DNA of 34,198 nt, from contig JAFYJD010000027.1 of assembly GCA_017538255.1 (NCBI GenBank), positions 1 to 34,198 of the forward strand, written 5' to 3'. Source of the stretch: Clostridia bacterium (lineage in GTDB: Bacteria > Bacillota > Clostridia > Christensenellales > CAG-138). Every line of letters starts with the position of its first letter. Positions within the stretch are counted from its first letter, which is position 1. The notes below the pieces were generated by a model. It was not told where the DNA came from, made no database searches, and saw nothing but the letters and a program-made list of their open reading frames with translations. The translations under genes were made by a program, and so were the position numbers. Below are positions 1 through 7,370 of the stretch, piece by piece.

Positions 1-109
1 CTTCGGTCGGCTCGGGCGTGCTTATCGGTTTTTCCGCGCCCGTGCAGGCGGCAGCCATAAAAAGCATAGCGCACAGCAGCAATGCTGCGATTCTAATAAA
101 ACCTTTCAT
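1..109 (-). CDS. Lipoprotein, N-terminal part (runs off the left edge)
   Basis: Only the first 36 codons are inside the window. The start at 109 is set by a GGAGG ribosome binding site 7 nt upstream. The peptide has a basic N-terminus, a hydrophobic stretch and a lipobox ending AAAC, so Cys22 would be lipidated and the protein held on the outer face of the membrane. After the Cys comes TGAEKP and a Thr/Pro/Glu spacer. The plus-strand lipoprotein at 1971-3128 has a very similar TGGEKP plus Thr/Pro/Glu spacer after its own Cys, so the two may be relatives. Function cannot be told from this fragment. The signal peptide is clear; everything downstream is unseen. Confidence 0.8.
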   Translation of the reverse strand, partial: MKGFIRIAALLLCAMLFMAAACTGAEKPISTPEPTE

Positions 110-181
110 ATTGTTGATCCTCCTTTTCATATCTATTGCTGCGGCAAATCTGCCGGGATAACTCTAACATAGTCTTGTTTT

Positions 182-199
182 GATCCCGTTCTTGGGATC
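182..199. promoter_or_regulatory. Inverted repeat at the predicted transcription start
   Basis: GATCCC, 6 nt, GGGATC: a perfect 6-bp inverted repeat placed at about +1 of the promoter at 206-235. It could be a repressor operator or a 5' hairpin that stabilises the lipoprotein mRNA. Only the symmetry and position are seen. Confidence 0.4.
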
Positions 200-205
200 G
201 TTTCC

Positions 206-235
206 ATTTTACAGTATACCATTTTGTCTTGTCAA
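206..235 (-). promoter_or_regulatory. Sigma-A-type promoter for the left-edge lipoprotein
   Basis: On the minus strand TTGACA (230-235) is followed after 18 nt by TAAAAT (206-211). Transcription would start near 199, right at an inverted repeat (182-199), and give a leader of about 90 nt. Confidence 0.55.
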
Positions 236-298
236 TAGATTTAACAAAAATGACACAATTCGTTCCACTACGCTTCGACGGACACAAGTGTATGCCAC

Positions 299-350
299 AA
301 AAAAAGCGAAGCAGTTTGCTCCGCTCAAGCGCCGCCCGTGGGCGGCGCTT
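299..350 (-). terminator. Terminator of the MATE gene (two hairpins)
   Basis: Read on the minus strand, after the MATE stop there is first a strong GC stem (327-350, AAGCGCCGCC with its complement). A second 8-bp stem follows (306-313 with 317-324, one G-U pair, 3-nt loop) and runs directly into seven U residues (299-305). The second hairpin is a textbook rho-independent terminator. Confidence 0.85.
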
Positions 351-373
351 GTTCGATTCAGTTTTCTTTGACC

Positions 374-1765
374 TTACACGCTCGCGCCGTCCGGCAGATG
401 CGAAATATCCTTTTTCCAGACGCGGCGCAGCATAAATAGGCTGAACGCCAGCGCGGCGAACTCCGCGATGAAGAAACTCCACCATACCGCCTCGACCTTT
501 TTGAACGTGAGCGCGAGTATCAGCGCGGCGGGCAGAAGCACGCCGAGTTGGCGAAGGATGCTCATTACCATACTTGCGCTGCCGCGGCCGAGCGCGCCGA
601 AGGTGATCGAGTTCGTGATCGACGCCGCCGCAAGCATAAACGAGAGCGAAACGATGCGGAACGCCGCCTTGCCTCCCGAAGTGATGCTGCCGTCCTTATC
701 GAAAAGTGCGATTATCTTATCGGGGAAGATTTGGAACACGACCATGCCGACGAACATAACGGCAAGCGTGATCATCAGCGTCAGTTTCCACGCGCGAATG
801 AGCCTCAGCCTGTTCTTTGCGCCGTAGTTGTAGGCGATTATGGACATACTGGCGTTCGTGACGCCGAATATCGGCATAAAGATCAGCGACTGCACCTTGA
901 AGTACACGCCCATTATCGCAACGCCGCCGCCCTCGCCCGCAAGCACGCGCGAGAAGATCGTGTTCATACCGATGTTCATAACCGAGCCGATCGCCTGAAG
1001 GATGATGCTTGGAACGCCGACACGGTAGATCTCGCGCACGGTCTCGCCGCAGGGACGAAAGTTTTTGTATGAGAGTCTGACCTCGTGGCTTTTGCCGAGC
1101 ACAAGCACGAGCGCAAGCCCCATCGCCAGCCATTGACCGATGACGGTTGCTATCGCCGCGCCCTCTACGCCGAGCTGTGGGAACGGTCCAATACCGAATA
1201 TGAGCAGCGGATCGAGGATGATGTTGGTTATCGCGCCGAGCAGCTGGGTGAGCATCGCAAGACCGTTCTTGCCCATCGACTGCAGTATCCTTTCAAGCCC
1301 GAGCTGGATAAACAGCCCCGGGCAGAACAGCATACAGATGCGAAGATACCTTACGCCGAGATCCACAAGGGTCGCGTCGCCCGTGAATATCCTGAAAAAC
1401 GGACGTATAACGAAACTCAGTATAACGAATACGAGCGAGGAAATAAACAGCAGCATTATGCCGTTTGCCGCGCCCTTGTTCGCAGCCGCGTTGTCGCCCG
1501 CGCCGAGTTTGCGCGAGATATAGGCGTTCATACCGACGGCCGTGCCGACCGATACGGAGATCATAAGCATCTGTATCGGATACGCGAGCGATACCGCCTC
1601 GAGTTCGCTGTTGCCGATGCGCGCAACGAAAAAACTGTCCACCACGTTATAAAACGCCTGAACGAGCATCGATACAACGAGCGGCACCGCCATTCCGAAC
1701 ATCAGCCTGCCGACGGGCATAACGCCCATCTTGTTCTGTTTTGTTTTGTTTATACTGTTTTCCAT
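374..1765 (-). CDS. MATE family multidrug/organic cation efflux transporter
   Basis: A 463-residue protein with about twelve hydrophobic segments, the usual size for MATE (multidrug and toxin extrusion) antiporters. These use a sodium or proton gradient to export cationic drugs or metabolites. The N-terminus reads MGVMPVGRLMFGMAVP and then LVQAFYNVVDSFFVARIG, the characteristic first helix of the clostridial/NorM-like MATE branch. The second half starts a related repeat around residue 240. The start at 1765 gives a 12-residue Asn/Lys-rich extension before MGVMPVG and has only a weak AAAGG upstream. The predicted promoter lies so close that the mRNA may be nearly leaderless, so a start at residue 13 or 16 is possible. 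Single-gene unit: own promoter upstream, terminator downstream. Substrate unknown. Confidence 0.93.
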   Translation of the reverse strand: MENSINKTKQNKMGVMPVGRLMFGMAVPLVVSMLVQAFYNVVDSFFVARIGNSELEAVSLAYPIQMLMISVSVGTAVGMNAYISRKLGAGDNAAANKGAANGIMLLFISSLVFVILSFVIRPFFRIFTGDATLVDLGVRYLRICMLFCPGLFIQLGLERILQSMGKNGLAMLTQLLGAITNIILDPLLIFGIGPFPQLGVEGAAIATVIGQWLAMGLALVLVLGKSHEVRLSYKNFRPCGETVREIYRVGVPSIILQAIGSVMNIGMNTIFSRVLAGEGGGVAIMGVYFKVQSLIFMPIFGVTNASMSIIAYNYGAKNRLRLIRAWKLTLMITLAVMFVGMVVFQIFPDKIIALFDKDGSITSGGKAAFRIVSLSFMLAAASITNSITFGALGRGSASMVMSILRQLGVLLPAALILALTFKKVEAVWWSFFIAEFAALAFSLFMLRRVWKKDISHLPDGASV

Positions 1766-1774
1766 AACCTTTGT

Positions 1775-1803
1775 ATTATAACAAAAAAGAGCCGAAATGT
1801 AAA
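1775..1803 (-). promoter_or_regulatory. Sigma-A-type promoter of the MATE gene
   Basis: TTTACA (1798-1803), 17-nt spacer, TATAAT (1775-1780) on the minus strand. The -10 box ends only 9 nt before the ATG at 1765, leaving a predicted leader of about 3 nt. Confidence 0.6.
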
Positions 1804-1874
1804 CCTCGGCGGCGGGCGGGCTTTTGCGGGAGGGGGCGGGCGAATACTATTCGCTAAAAATTTCTATAAAAGAC

Positions 1875-1904
1875 TTGACACCCCCTCCCATCGTTCGGTA
1901 TACT
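1875..1904 (+). promoter_or_regulatory. Sigma-A-type promoter of the plus-strand lipoprotein gene
   Basis: TTGACA (1875-1880), 18-nt spacer, TATACT (1899-1904). The leader of about 60 nt ends in a near-perfect AAGGAGGT ribosome binding site before the ATG at 1971. Confidence 0.75.
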
Positions 1905-1970
1905 AAACCAAACTTATAGGGGTTCCTGCTTCTTTAAGTTTAATACATTATTATTTCAAGGAGGTATTAT

Positions 1971-3128
1971 ATGGTGAAAAGGCCTAAACGACTAATCAGT
2001 TTGACTTTGGTTGCATTGATGCTTGCTTCCACAACACTTCTTGTTTTCGGCACTTTTTCCGCCTGCACGGGCGGCGAAAAACCCGCCCCCACGGCGGAGC
2101 CCACGGCCCCCGTGTCCGACGCTCCGACCGCGCAGCCGCAGCCCGCGGAAGCGCCGACGGCGGAACCCGGCGTACCGTGTTCGAACACGCCTGCCGAGCA
2201 GAACGAGATCAAGGTGTCCCTGCCTTCGGGCGGGTCGAACGACTGCCATTCGTACCGCTTCAATGAATTGCCCGCCTACGATAAGGCAAAGGAGGCGTCC
2301 TACACCTTTTCCGGAACGCGGATACACCTTTGCGCGTATCAGGCCTTGAGCGCAGGCTTTTATAACTATATCGACGGCAGAAACGTCTGCGACGCCGCCG
2401 ATCACGCATACGTAAGCGGCGTGATTTCGTCCCTTGACTTCACGGCGCACACGCTGCCGGGCGAACAGCTCTTCTCCGTCCCCGTGAGGCTCTTCATCAC
2501 CGTTGAGGGCGATGACGGCGCGGAAAACGTCTATATAGTTGGCGACGATCTGCGCGTTATGCGCGCCGACAAGGCGTATCCGTACGAGGAGTTTCCCTGC
2601 TCCGCGATAACCGCGATCAGCTCCGAGCCGCTTGACGACGAGCAGTTCCGTCATCTTGCGGCTATCACCCTGCATTATATGGATTCCGAGATATTTATCG
2701 CCGATCTGTTATCGTATTATCTTGACGGGTATCGCAGCGCGGCGGGCGGCACATCCCTTGAGTTGGCTTTCGGCGATACAAAAAAGACCTTCACGGACGC
2801 CGCCGAAATAAACGGGATATTGGAGCGCTTCGGTCTGTTTGGTATCGGTGAACTTGCGCAGGTGCGCTGTACCCACGAATACCCGTCCGATCCCGCGGAG
2901 GGCGCTATCACGGCGACCTTTACGAGCAGTCTCGCGAAAGAAGGCCTGACTATCGTTATAATGCCGGACGGCGCGGTCGCGTTTCAGGTCCGCAGTTTTA
3001 CGCTCGGCACGGGCGAGCCCGCCACCCCCGATCACAATGTTTATGCCAACGCATTGCTGAACGCGGGCTGCGTCGGCGCCAAAGGCAAGATCCCATTTGA
3101 GGAACTTCGGGCGCTGATACTCGGCTGA
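1971..3128 (+). CDS. Secreted lipoprotein of unknown function
   Basis: A 385-residue protein with a long N-terminal signal segment, a lipobox-like FSAC (Cys32), and then a Pro/Thr/Ala/Glu-rich linker (about residues 36-70) that probably spans the cell wall. The folded part (about 80-385) matches no family I recognise. It holds two conserved-looking halves: one ends in a segment like YIVGDDLRVMRADKAYPYEE, and a C-terminal half contains ATFTSSLAKEGLTIVIMPDG. The start is fixed by AAGGAGGT 5 nt upstream. It is the only plus-strand gene among the leftward genes of the first 18 kb, has its own promoter and shares a bidirectional terminator with the next gene. Surface location is well supported; function is unknown. 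Confidence 0.85.
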   Translation: MVKRPKRLISLTLVALMLASTTLLVFGTFSACTGGEKPAPTAEPTAPVSDAPTAQPQPAEAPTAEPGVPCSNTPAEQNEIKVSLPSGGSNDCHSYRFNELPAYDKAKEASYTFSGTRIHLCAYQALSAGFYNYIDGRNVCDAADHAYVSGVISSLDFTAHTLPGEQLFSVPVRLFITVEGDDGAENVYIVGDDLRVMRADKAYPYEEFPCSAITAISSEPLDDEQFRHLAAITLHYMDSEIFIADLLSYYLDGYRSAAGGTSLELAFGDTKKTFTDAAEINGILERFGLFGIGELAQVRCTHEYPSDPAEGAITATFTSSLAKEGLTIVIMPDGAVAFQVRSFTLGTGEPATPDHNVYANALLNAGCVGAKGKIPFEELRALILG

Positions 3129-3153
3129 CGCGCAAAAACAACAAATAAACGAA

Positions 3154-3186
3154 TAAGCGCCGCCCGCGCATTGCGGGCGGCGCTTA
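3154..3186. terminator. Bidirectional terminator between convergent lipoprotein genes
   Basis: A 14-bp perfect stem (3154-3167 with 3173-3186) and a 5-nt loop sit between two converging stop codons. T-rich sequence follows on the minus-strand side. The stem core AAGCGCCGCCC is the same as in the hairpin at 327-350. Confidence 0.8.
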
Positions 3187-3203
3187 ATGTTTGCGCTATT
3201 TAA

Positions 3204-3941
3204 TTATTTGGTCTTGACGGCGGTTACGTGGGGGTTTGCGCCGTTATACCAGTAAAGGAAGCCGGTAACGTCGACGGTGTCGCCGATCTTGAGGTTCTTG
3301 ACCGCGGCATAGACGTCGGTGGTCTTGTCGCAGAGGTAGGATTCCACGGTGAAGGTGTAGGACGCGTCGCCGATCTTGAGTTTGAAGTAGAGATCGTCGC
3401 CGTCTTCGCCGGAGTTATCCCACTTGTAGAAGAACGCGGCGTCGCTGCCGTCGTCGTTCTGGCCGACCGCCTCAACGACCGCACCCTTGACGGTGAAGAG
3501 TTCGTTCTGGTGCTTTTCGAGTTCGTCCTTGCCGAATACCGAGGTAAGGTCTACCGCGGTGGCTGTGAAGCTGCCCTTTTCGATCTCAAAGGTCGCGTCC
3601 ACGATCTCGATCTCGCCGCTCCATTCGCTCTTGGTGCCGGTAACCTTGATCTTGGTGCCGGGAACGAGCTTCTCGTAGTCCGCCTCGGAGCAAGCCATTT
3701 CGTAGATGAAATATGCGCCGTCGTGATCCTGGGTGTAGATGGTCGCCTTATCTTCCCACCAGGACTGCTTGGCCTGAACGTAGGTTTCCACAACGACCTT
3801 GGAGTCGAGCGCAGCGGCCATATACTCGGCGTGGGTCATAACTCCTTCGCCCTTTTTGTCTTCGGTCTCGGCCTTTTTGCAGCCAACGAACGCCGAAGCA
3901 ACAACGAGTACCGCAAGGATTACAGCAATGATTTTTTTCAT
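3204..3941 (-). CDS. Lipoprotein with two OB-like beta-barrel domains
   Basis: A 245-residue protein with signal peptide and lipobox FVGC (Cys21). Two similar units follow. Unit one (about 48-125) contains VVETYVQAKQSWWEDKAT, then LVPGTKIKVTG. Unit two (about 145-243) contains LFTVKGAVVEAVGQN, then LKIGDTVDVTGFLYWYNG. The pattern of a short beta strand with a shared motif (P/I)GxxxxVTG near the end of each unit is typical of OB-fold modules found in surface lipoproteins of gut Bacillota; ligand binding by these is not established. Ribosome binding site AGGAGG lies before the ATG. It has its own promoter (3986-4013), so it is probably not part of the ABC operon upstream. Function unknown. Confidence 0.85.
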   Translation of the reverse strand: MKKIIAVILAVLVVASAFVGCKKAETEDKKGEGVMTHAEYMAAALDSKVVVETYVQAKQSWWEDKATIYTQDHDGAYFIYEMACSEADYEKLVPGTKIKVTGTKSEWSGEIEIVDATFEIEKGSFTATAVDLTSVFGKDELEKHQNELFTVKGAVVEAVGQNDDGSDAAFFYKWDNSGEDGDDLYFKLKIGDASYTFTVESYLCDKTTDVYAAVKNLKIGDTVDVTGFLYWYNGANPHVTAVKTK

Positions 3942-3985
3942 TTTTTATTCCTCCTATTTTCGGCTGTTTGAACGCCGATAGTCCA

Positions 3986-4013
3986 ATTATACTACATTTT
4001 AAGCAGAAAACAA
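3986..4013 (-). promoter_or_regulatory. Promoter of the OB-domain lipoprotein gene
   Basis: On the minus strand TTGTTT (4008-4013), 16-nt spacer, TATAAT (3986-3991). The -10 box is perfect and the -35 box is weak. A small stem CGGC/GCCG follows in the leader. Confidence 0.5.
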
Positions 4014-4039
4014 TCCCATAGCGATATATTATTAACTTT

Positions 4040-5620
4040 TCAGCGTTTTTTGCGCTTTAGCGTGCCCACGGCAAGTGCCGCGCCGATCGCGAGCCACGCC
4101 GCGACCATCGCGCCCAGCAGCAGTTTGGACGCCGTCGGGAGCGGCCCGCTCGCGCCGTCCCTGACGCCGCTTCTTTCATCGAGGCGGTAGAGCGCGTTGA
4201 CGTTTTTGAACAGTTCATCCATATACGCCTCGTCCACGGTCTCGCCGCGCCTTGCGGATTTTGCGGCGCTTTCAATCAGTTCGCCCGCCGCCGAACGCAG
4301 CGAAGCTGAGCCGTTGAAAACGGGGGTGATGAACGTTCTGTCGGTATTTTCAAGCAGAAGTCGGGTCGCTTTTAGTTTTACTGAATAATGCAGGTCGTTG
4401 TCTATGCCCTCGTTTGCAAGATACTCCTCGTATTCGGCCGTATCGCGCGCCTTTTGGGTCACGGGCACATAGCCCTCGGTTTGGGCGTAGGCTATCTGCA
4501 CCTCGTTCGTCAGCAAAAACTGCGCGAACAGCCACGAGGCGAGCACCTCCTGCGGGTCGGATTTGTTGAATACGCAGATCGAGGGCCCCTGCGAGATCAT
4601 AACGGGATCGTTCGGGTCCGTCTGCGGTATCGGAAGCACGGCGGTCTCAAATTCGACGATCTTATCGGGGCTGATGTCCTGATGCCCCGCGCCCGAGCCC
4701 ATCCAGGTCGCGCCCGCGGTGGAGTCGATACCGAAGATGCATTGACCTGCGTTCAGGAAGTTGCCGGGATAACTGGATATTTTGAAGGTGGAAAACGCGC
4801 GCGTGCCCGCGTGCTCGGCTATCTCGTACAAAAACGCCTTCGTATCGTCGTTGAATATCAGTATCTCGCCGTCCTCGCCGGAATACCCCGCGCCCTTTTG
4901 GCGCAGATACTGTATCATCATATTGTCGGAGGATTTGTAGATGCAGGGTATCATCACCTTTTGCCCGTTTATAAGATAATTGCCGTCCGCGTCCTTCTCG
5001 GTCGCCTTTTCGGACACCTCGAAGACAAAATCCCACGTTACGACCTCGGGCAGGGTGTAGCCGAGTTTTTCCACATAGTCCTTGTTCACATACAGCGCCT
5101 CGGTCGAGCGCATAAACGGAAGCGCCCAATGCTCGCCGTTTATGATGCTTTCGTCCAGGTATTTTTGTATCACCTCGCCGCGCTTCGGGGAGTCGAATCT
5201 GACCTCGCTGCCGCCGAGCCCGTAGCGCGCGTCGTCCATAAGCGCGTCGAGCGGCACGACGATATTCTTGCCCGTTATATAGGTGGCGATATGGTCGGGG
5301 TAGGTGATGCACACGTTCGGTACGGTCGATGTTGGGATATTGGTTATAACGTCGTTATAGATCTTGCTGTAATCGGTGTAGAGGCGGATGTTGACCTTGA
5401 TGTTCGGATACAGCAGCTCAAAATCCTCGATTGCTTTTTTGTAGATGTTGACCTGGGTCTTGTTGGTGTCGTTCTTTGCCCAAAATGTTATCTCCAAGGG
5501 CTTTTGCTCGTCAAAACTCTCGGGCATAACAAACTCCGCCGCGCCGCGGGAGCCGTGGCAGGCGCAAAGCGCGCCGAAAAGCGTCAGCAATATCAATAAG
5601 AGCGCAGCGAGTTTTTTCAT
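4040..5620 (-). CDS. Extracellular solute-binding protein of a sugar-type ABC importer
   Basis: A 526-residue family-1 (MalE/UgpB-like) binding protein that captures the substrate outside the cell and delivers it to the two permeases encoded just upstream. It has a signal peptide with lipobox LCAC (Cys21), then the start of the mature fold, ITFWAKNDTNKTQVNIYKKA, typical of the family. It is longer than the usual 400-450 residues: after the binding fold comes a C-terminal hydrophobic helix (about 500-520) ending in LKRKKR, so the protein seems anchored at both ends. The start codon overlaps the MalG-type gene stop (ATGA, 5617-5620), so it is the last gene of the operon. The substrate could be a sugar, oligosaccharide or glycerol phosphate; no glycosidase or regulator is adjacent to decide. 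Confidence 0.92.
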   Translation of the reverse strand: MKKLAALLLILLTLFGALCACHGSRGAAEFVMPESFDEQKPLEITFWAKNDTNKTQVNIYKKAIEDFELLYPNIKVNIRLYTDYSKIYNDVITNIPTSTVPNVCITYPDHIATYITGKNIVVPLDALMDDARYGLGGSEVRFDSPKRGEVIQKYLDESIINGEHWALPFMRSTEALYVNKDYVEKLGYTLPEVVTWDFVFEVSEKATEKDADGNYLINGQKVMIPCIYKSSDNMMIQYLRQKGAGYSGEDGEILIFNDDTKAFLYEIAEHAGTRAFSTFKISSYPGNFLNAGQCIFGIDSTAGATWMGSGAGHQDISPDKIVEFETAVLPIPQTDPNDPVMISQGPSICVFNKSDPQEVLASWLFAQFLLTNEVQIAYAQTEGYVPVTQKARDTAEYEEYLANEGIDNDLHYSVKLKATRLLLENTDRTFITPVFNGSASLRSAAGELIESAAKSARRGETVDEAYMDELFKNVNALYRLDERSGVRDGASGPLPTASKLLLGAMVAAWLAIGAALAVGTLKRKKR

Positions 5621-6483
5621 CCCTTTGTACCTCCCATCGAAACGCCCTTCATAATGCGCTTTCTGAATATTAAAAACAGCACGATCAGCGGAAGCGATAC
5701 GAGCACGACCGCCGCCATCATCGCGGGCACGTTCTCCCTGCCGAAGCCGTTCTCGCGTATCTCCTGTATGCCGTTTGATACGAGGAAGCGCGCCTTTTCG
5801 TCAGTTATAAGGCGGGGCCAGACGTATGAGTTCCAGCACTCGATTATCTTGAGTATCGCGATCGTTATCAGCGTGGGGCGGGCGATCGGCAGCATCACCT
5901 TGACGAGGTATTTGAAGTCCGACGTGCCGTCCACCTTGGCGGCTTTGTAGAGTTCGTCCGGTATCTGCTCGAAGTTCTCTTTTAGCAGGTAGATATAGAA
6001 CACCGACGCGACCGACGGCAGGATCAGGCCGTGGAAGGTGTTGCGCATCCCCGCGCTTGTTATCGTTTGAAAATTGGTTATGATGACGAGTTCGTTCGGT
6101 ATCATCATCAGCGCAAGAAACAGCGCAAACACTATGTTTTTGCCTTTGAACTCCAGCCTTGCGAACGCGAACGCGGCAAGCACCGTTACGGTGAGCATTA
6201 TGCCCGTCGTCAAAAGTGTGAAGATGAGCGTATTCAAAAAGTACTTCGCAAGCGGCGCTTCACGGAACGCCGAAACATAGTTTTCAAGCGTCGGCGCGAC
6301 GGTATAGAACGCCGGCACGTATTCCGAGTTATATGCGCCGTAGGATTTTACGGACGAAAGCAGCATCCAGTAGAACGGGAACAGCACCGCGAGCGCCCAC
6401 ACCGCAAGCAGGATATAGGTGAGCGTGCGCACGGCGACGCGCTTTCTCCCGATCCGTTTTTCCGCGTGAGTTTTATTTTTCAT
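5617..6483 (-). CDS. ABC sugar-type permease, MalG/UgpE family
   Basis: An inner-membrane subunit of 288 residues with six predicted helices. It forms the translocation channel together with the neighbouring MalF-type protein. The EAA loop that docks on the ATPase is visible as ELYKAAKVDGTSDFKYLVKV followed by LPIARP. A longer open frame exists upstream, but the start at 6483 (MKNKTHAEK) gives the family's normal N-terminus and length and forms a TGATG overlap with the previous gene's stop. Translational coupling explains the lack of a separate spacer. Third gene of the four-gene importer operon. Confidence 0.93.
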   Translation of the reverse strand: MKNKTHAEKRIGRKRVAVRTLTYILLAVWALAVLFPFYWMLLSSVKSYGAYNSEYVPAFYTVAPTLENYVSAFREAPLAKYFLNTLIFTLLTTGIMLTVTVLAAFAFARLEFKGKNIVFALFLALMMIPNELVIITNFQTITSAGMRNTFHGLILPSVASVFYIYLLKENFEQIPDELYKAAKVDGTSDFKYLVKVMLPIARPTLITIAILKIIECWNSYVWPRLITDEKARFLVSNGIQEIRENGFGRENVPAMMAAVVLVSLPLIVLFLIFRKRIMKGVSMGGTKG

Positions 6484-7370
6484 CAATGATGCACCCTCTT
6501 CCTGCTTATCATGAGGTTGACGACCGTTATCGTGAACACTATCGCAAAAAGTATCAGCGCCGCCGCCGAAGCGTAGGACGGGAAGCCGCCGCTGTCGCCG
6601 TAGAGCATATCGTAGATATAGCCGACGATCGTGTTCATACCCGCGGCGTTGAGGTTTGTGCCGAACAGCGCGACGGAATCCGAATACGCCTTGAACGCGC
6701 CTATGAAGCCCGTTATTATGAGATAAAACAGCATCGGCGAGATCATCGGCACCGTGATGCGCGAAAACACCCGCCACGACGACGCGCCGTCTATCTTGGC
6801 GGCGTTGTAGTAGTCCTGTTTGACGGAGCCGAGCGCGCTCGTGAGGATCAGTATCTTAAACGGCAGAACTATCCATACCGTATAGATCGAAAGCACAAGC
6901 ATCTTCGCCCAGTACGGGCCGTCGATAAAATCCACGGTCGTGCCCGAAAAAAGGCGCACGAGGATATTGACCATACCGTCCGAATACGGCGTTTTTTTAA
7001 ACAGTATCATAAAAACGAGACCGACGGCGAGGGTGTTGGTGACATAGGGCAGAAAATAGATCGTTTGAAAGAGGTTTTTGAGTTTTTTTATCGAGTTGAG
7101 ACCGAGCGAGATAACAAGCGCGAGCCCCGTTGAAACGGGCACGGTTATCATAACGAGTATAAAGGTGTTTTTGACAGCCTGCAAAAAGTACGGGTCGCGC
7201 AGCACGAACGAATAGTTCCGAAGCCCTATCCCCGAAAAGGTCTGCGACGCGGAGTTGTAGCCCTCCTCAAACGAGTAAACCAGCACGTCCGCGAGCGGAT
7301 ACACCATAAACACGCCGAGAAAGACGAGCGCGGGCAGCAGATACAGAAAGGCTTTGAGGTTGTTCTTCAT
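6483..7370 (-). CDS. ABC sugar-type permease, MalF/UgpA family
   Basis: A 295-residue, six-helix channel subunit. It begins MKNNLKAFLYLLPALVFLGVF, the standard N-terminal helix of short MalF-like permeases that lack the large MalF periplasmic loop. The EAA motif reads DYYNAAKIDGASSWRVFSRI then VPMISP. It overlaps the ATPase gene by 4 nt (ATGA at 7367-7370) and the next permease by 1 nt, showing tight co-translation. Its partner in the membrane is the product of 5617-6483. Confidence 0.94.
   Translation of the reverse strand: MKNNLKAFLYLLPALVFLGVFMVYPLADVLVYSFEEGYNSASQTFSGIGLRNYSFVLRDPYFLQAVKNTFILVMITVPVSTGLALVISLGLNSIKKLKNLFQTIYFLPYVTNTLAVGLVFMILFKKTPYSDGMVNILVRLFSGTTVDFIDGPYWAKMLVLSIYTVWIVLPFKILILTSALGSVKQDYYNAAKIDGASSWRVFSRITVPMISPMLFYLIITGFIGAFKAYSDSVALFGTNLNAAGMNTIVGYIYDMLYGDSGGFPSYASAAALILFAIVFTITVVNLMISRKRVHH

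Noticed and set aside
548..1072. Long plus-strand frames opposite the MATE, ABC, LCP and helicase genes
   Set aside because: They are Arg/His/Ala-rich antisense shadows without ribosome binding sites or recognisable motifs.
5586..5620. Sortase-type C-terminal signal in the ABC binding protein (LPTAS near the C-terminal helix)
   Set aside because: The sorting motif LPxTG is not matched (LPTAS); a plain membrane anchor explains the helix and basic tail better. The coordinates given mark the gene's 5' end only; the motif itself lies near 4120-4140.
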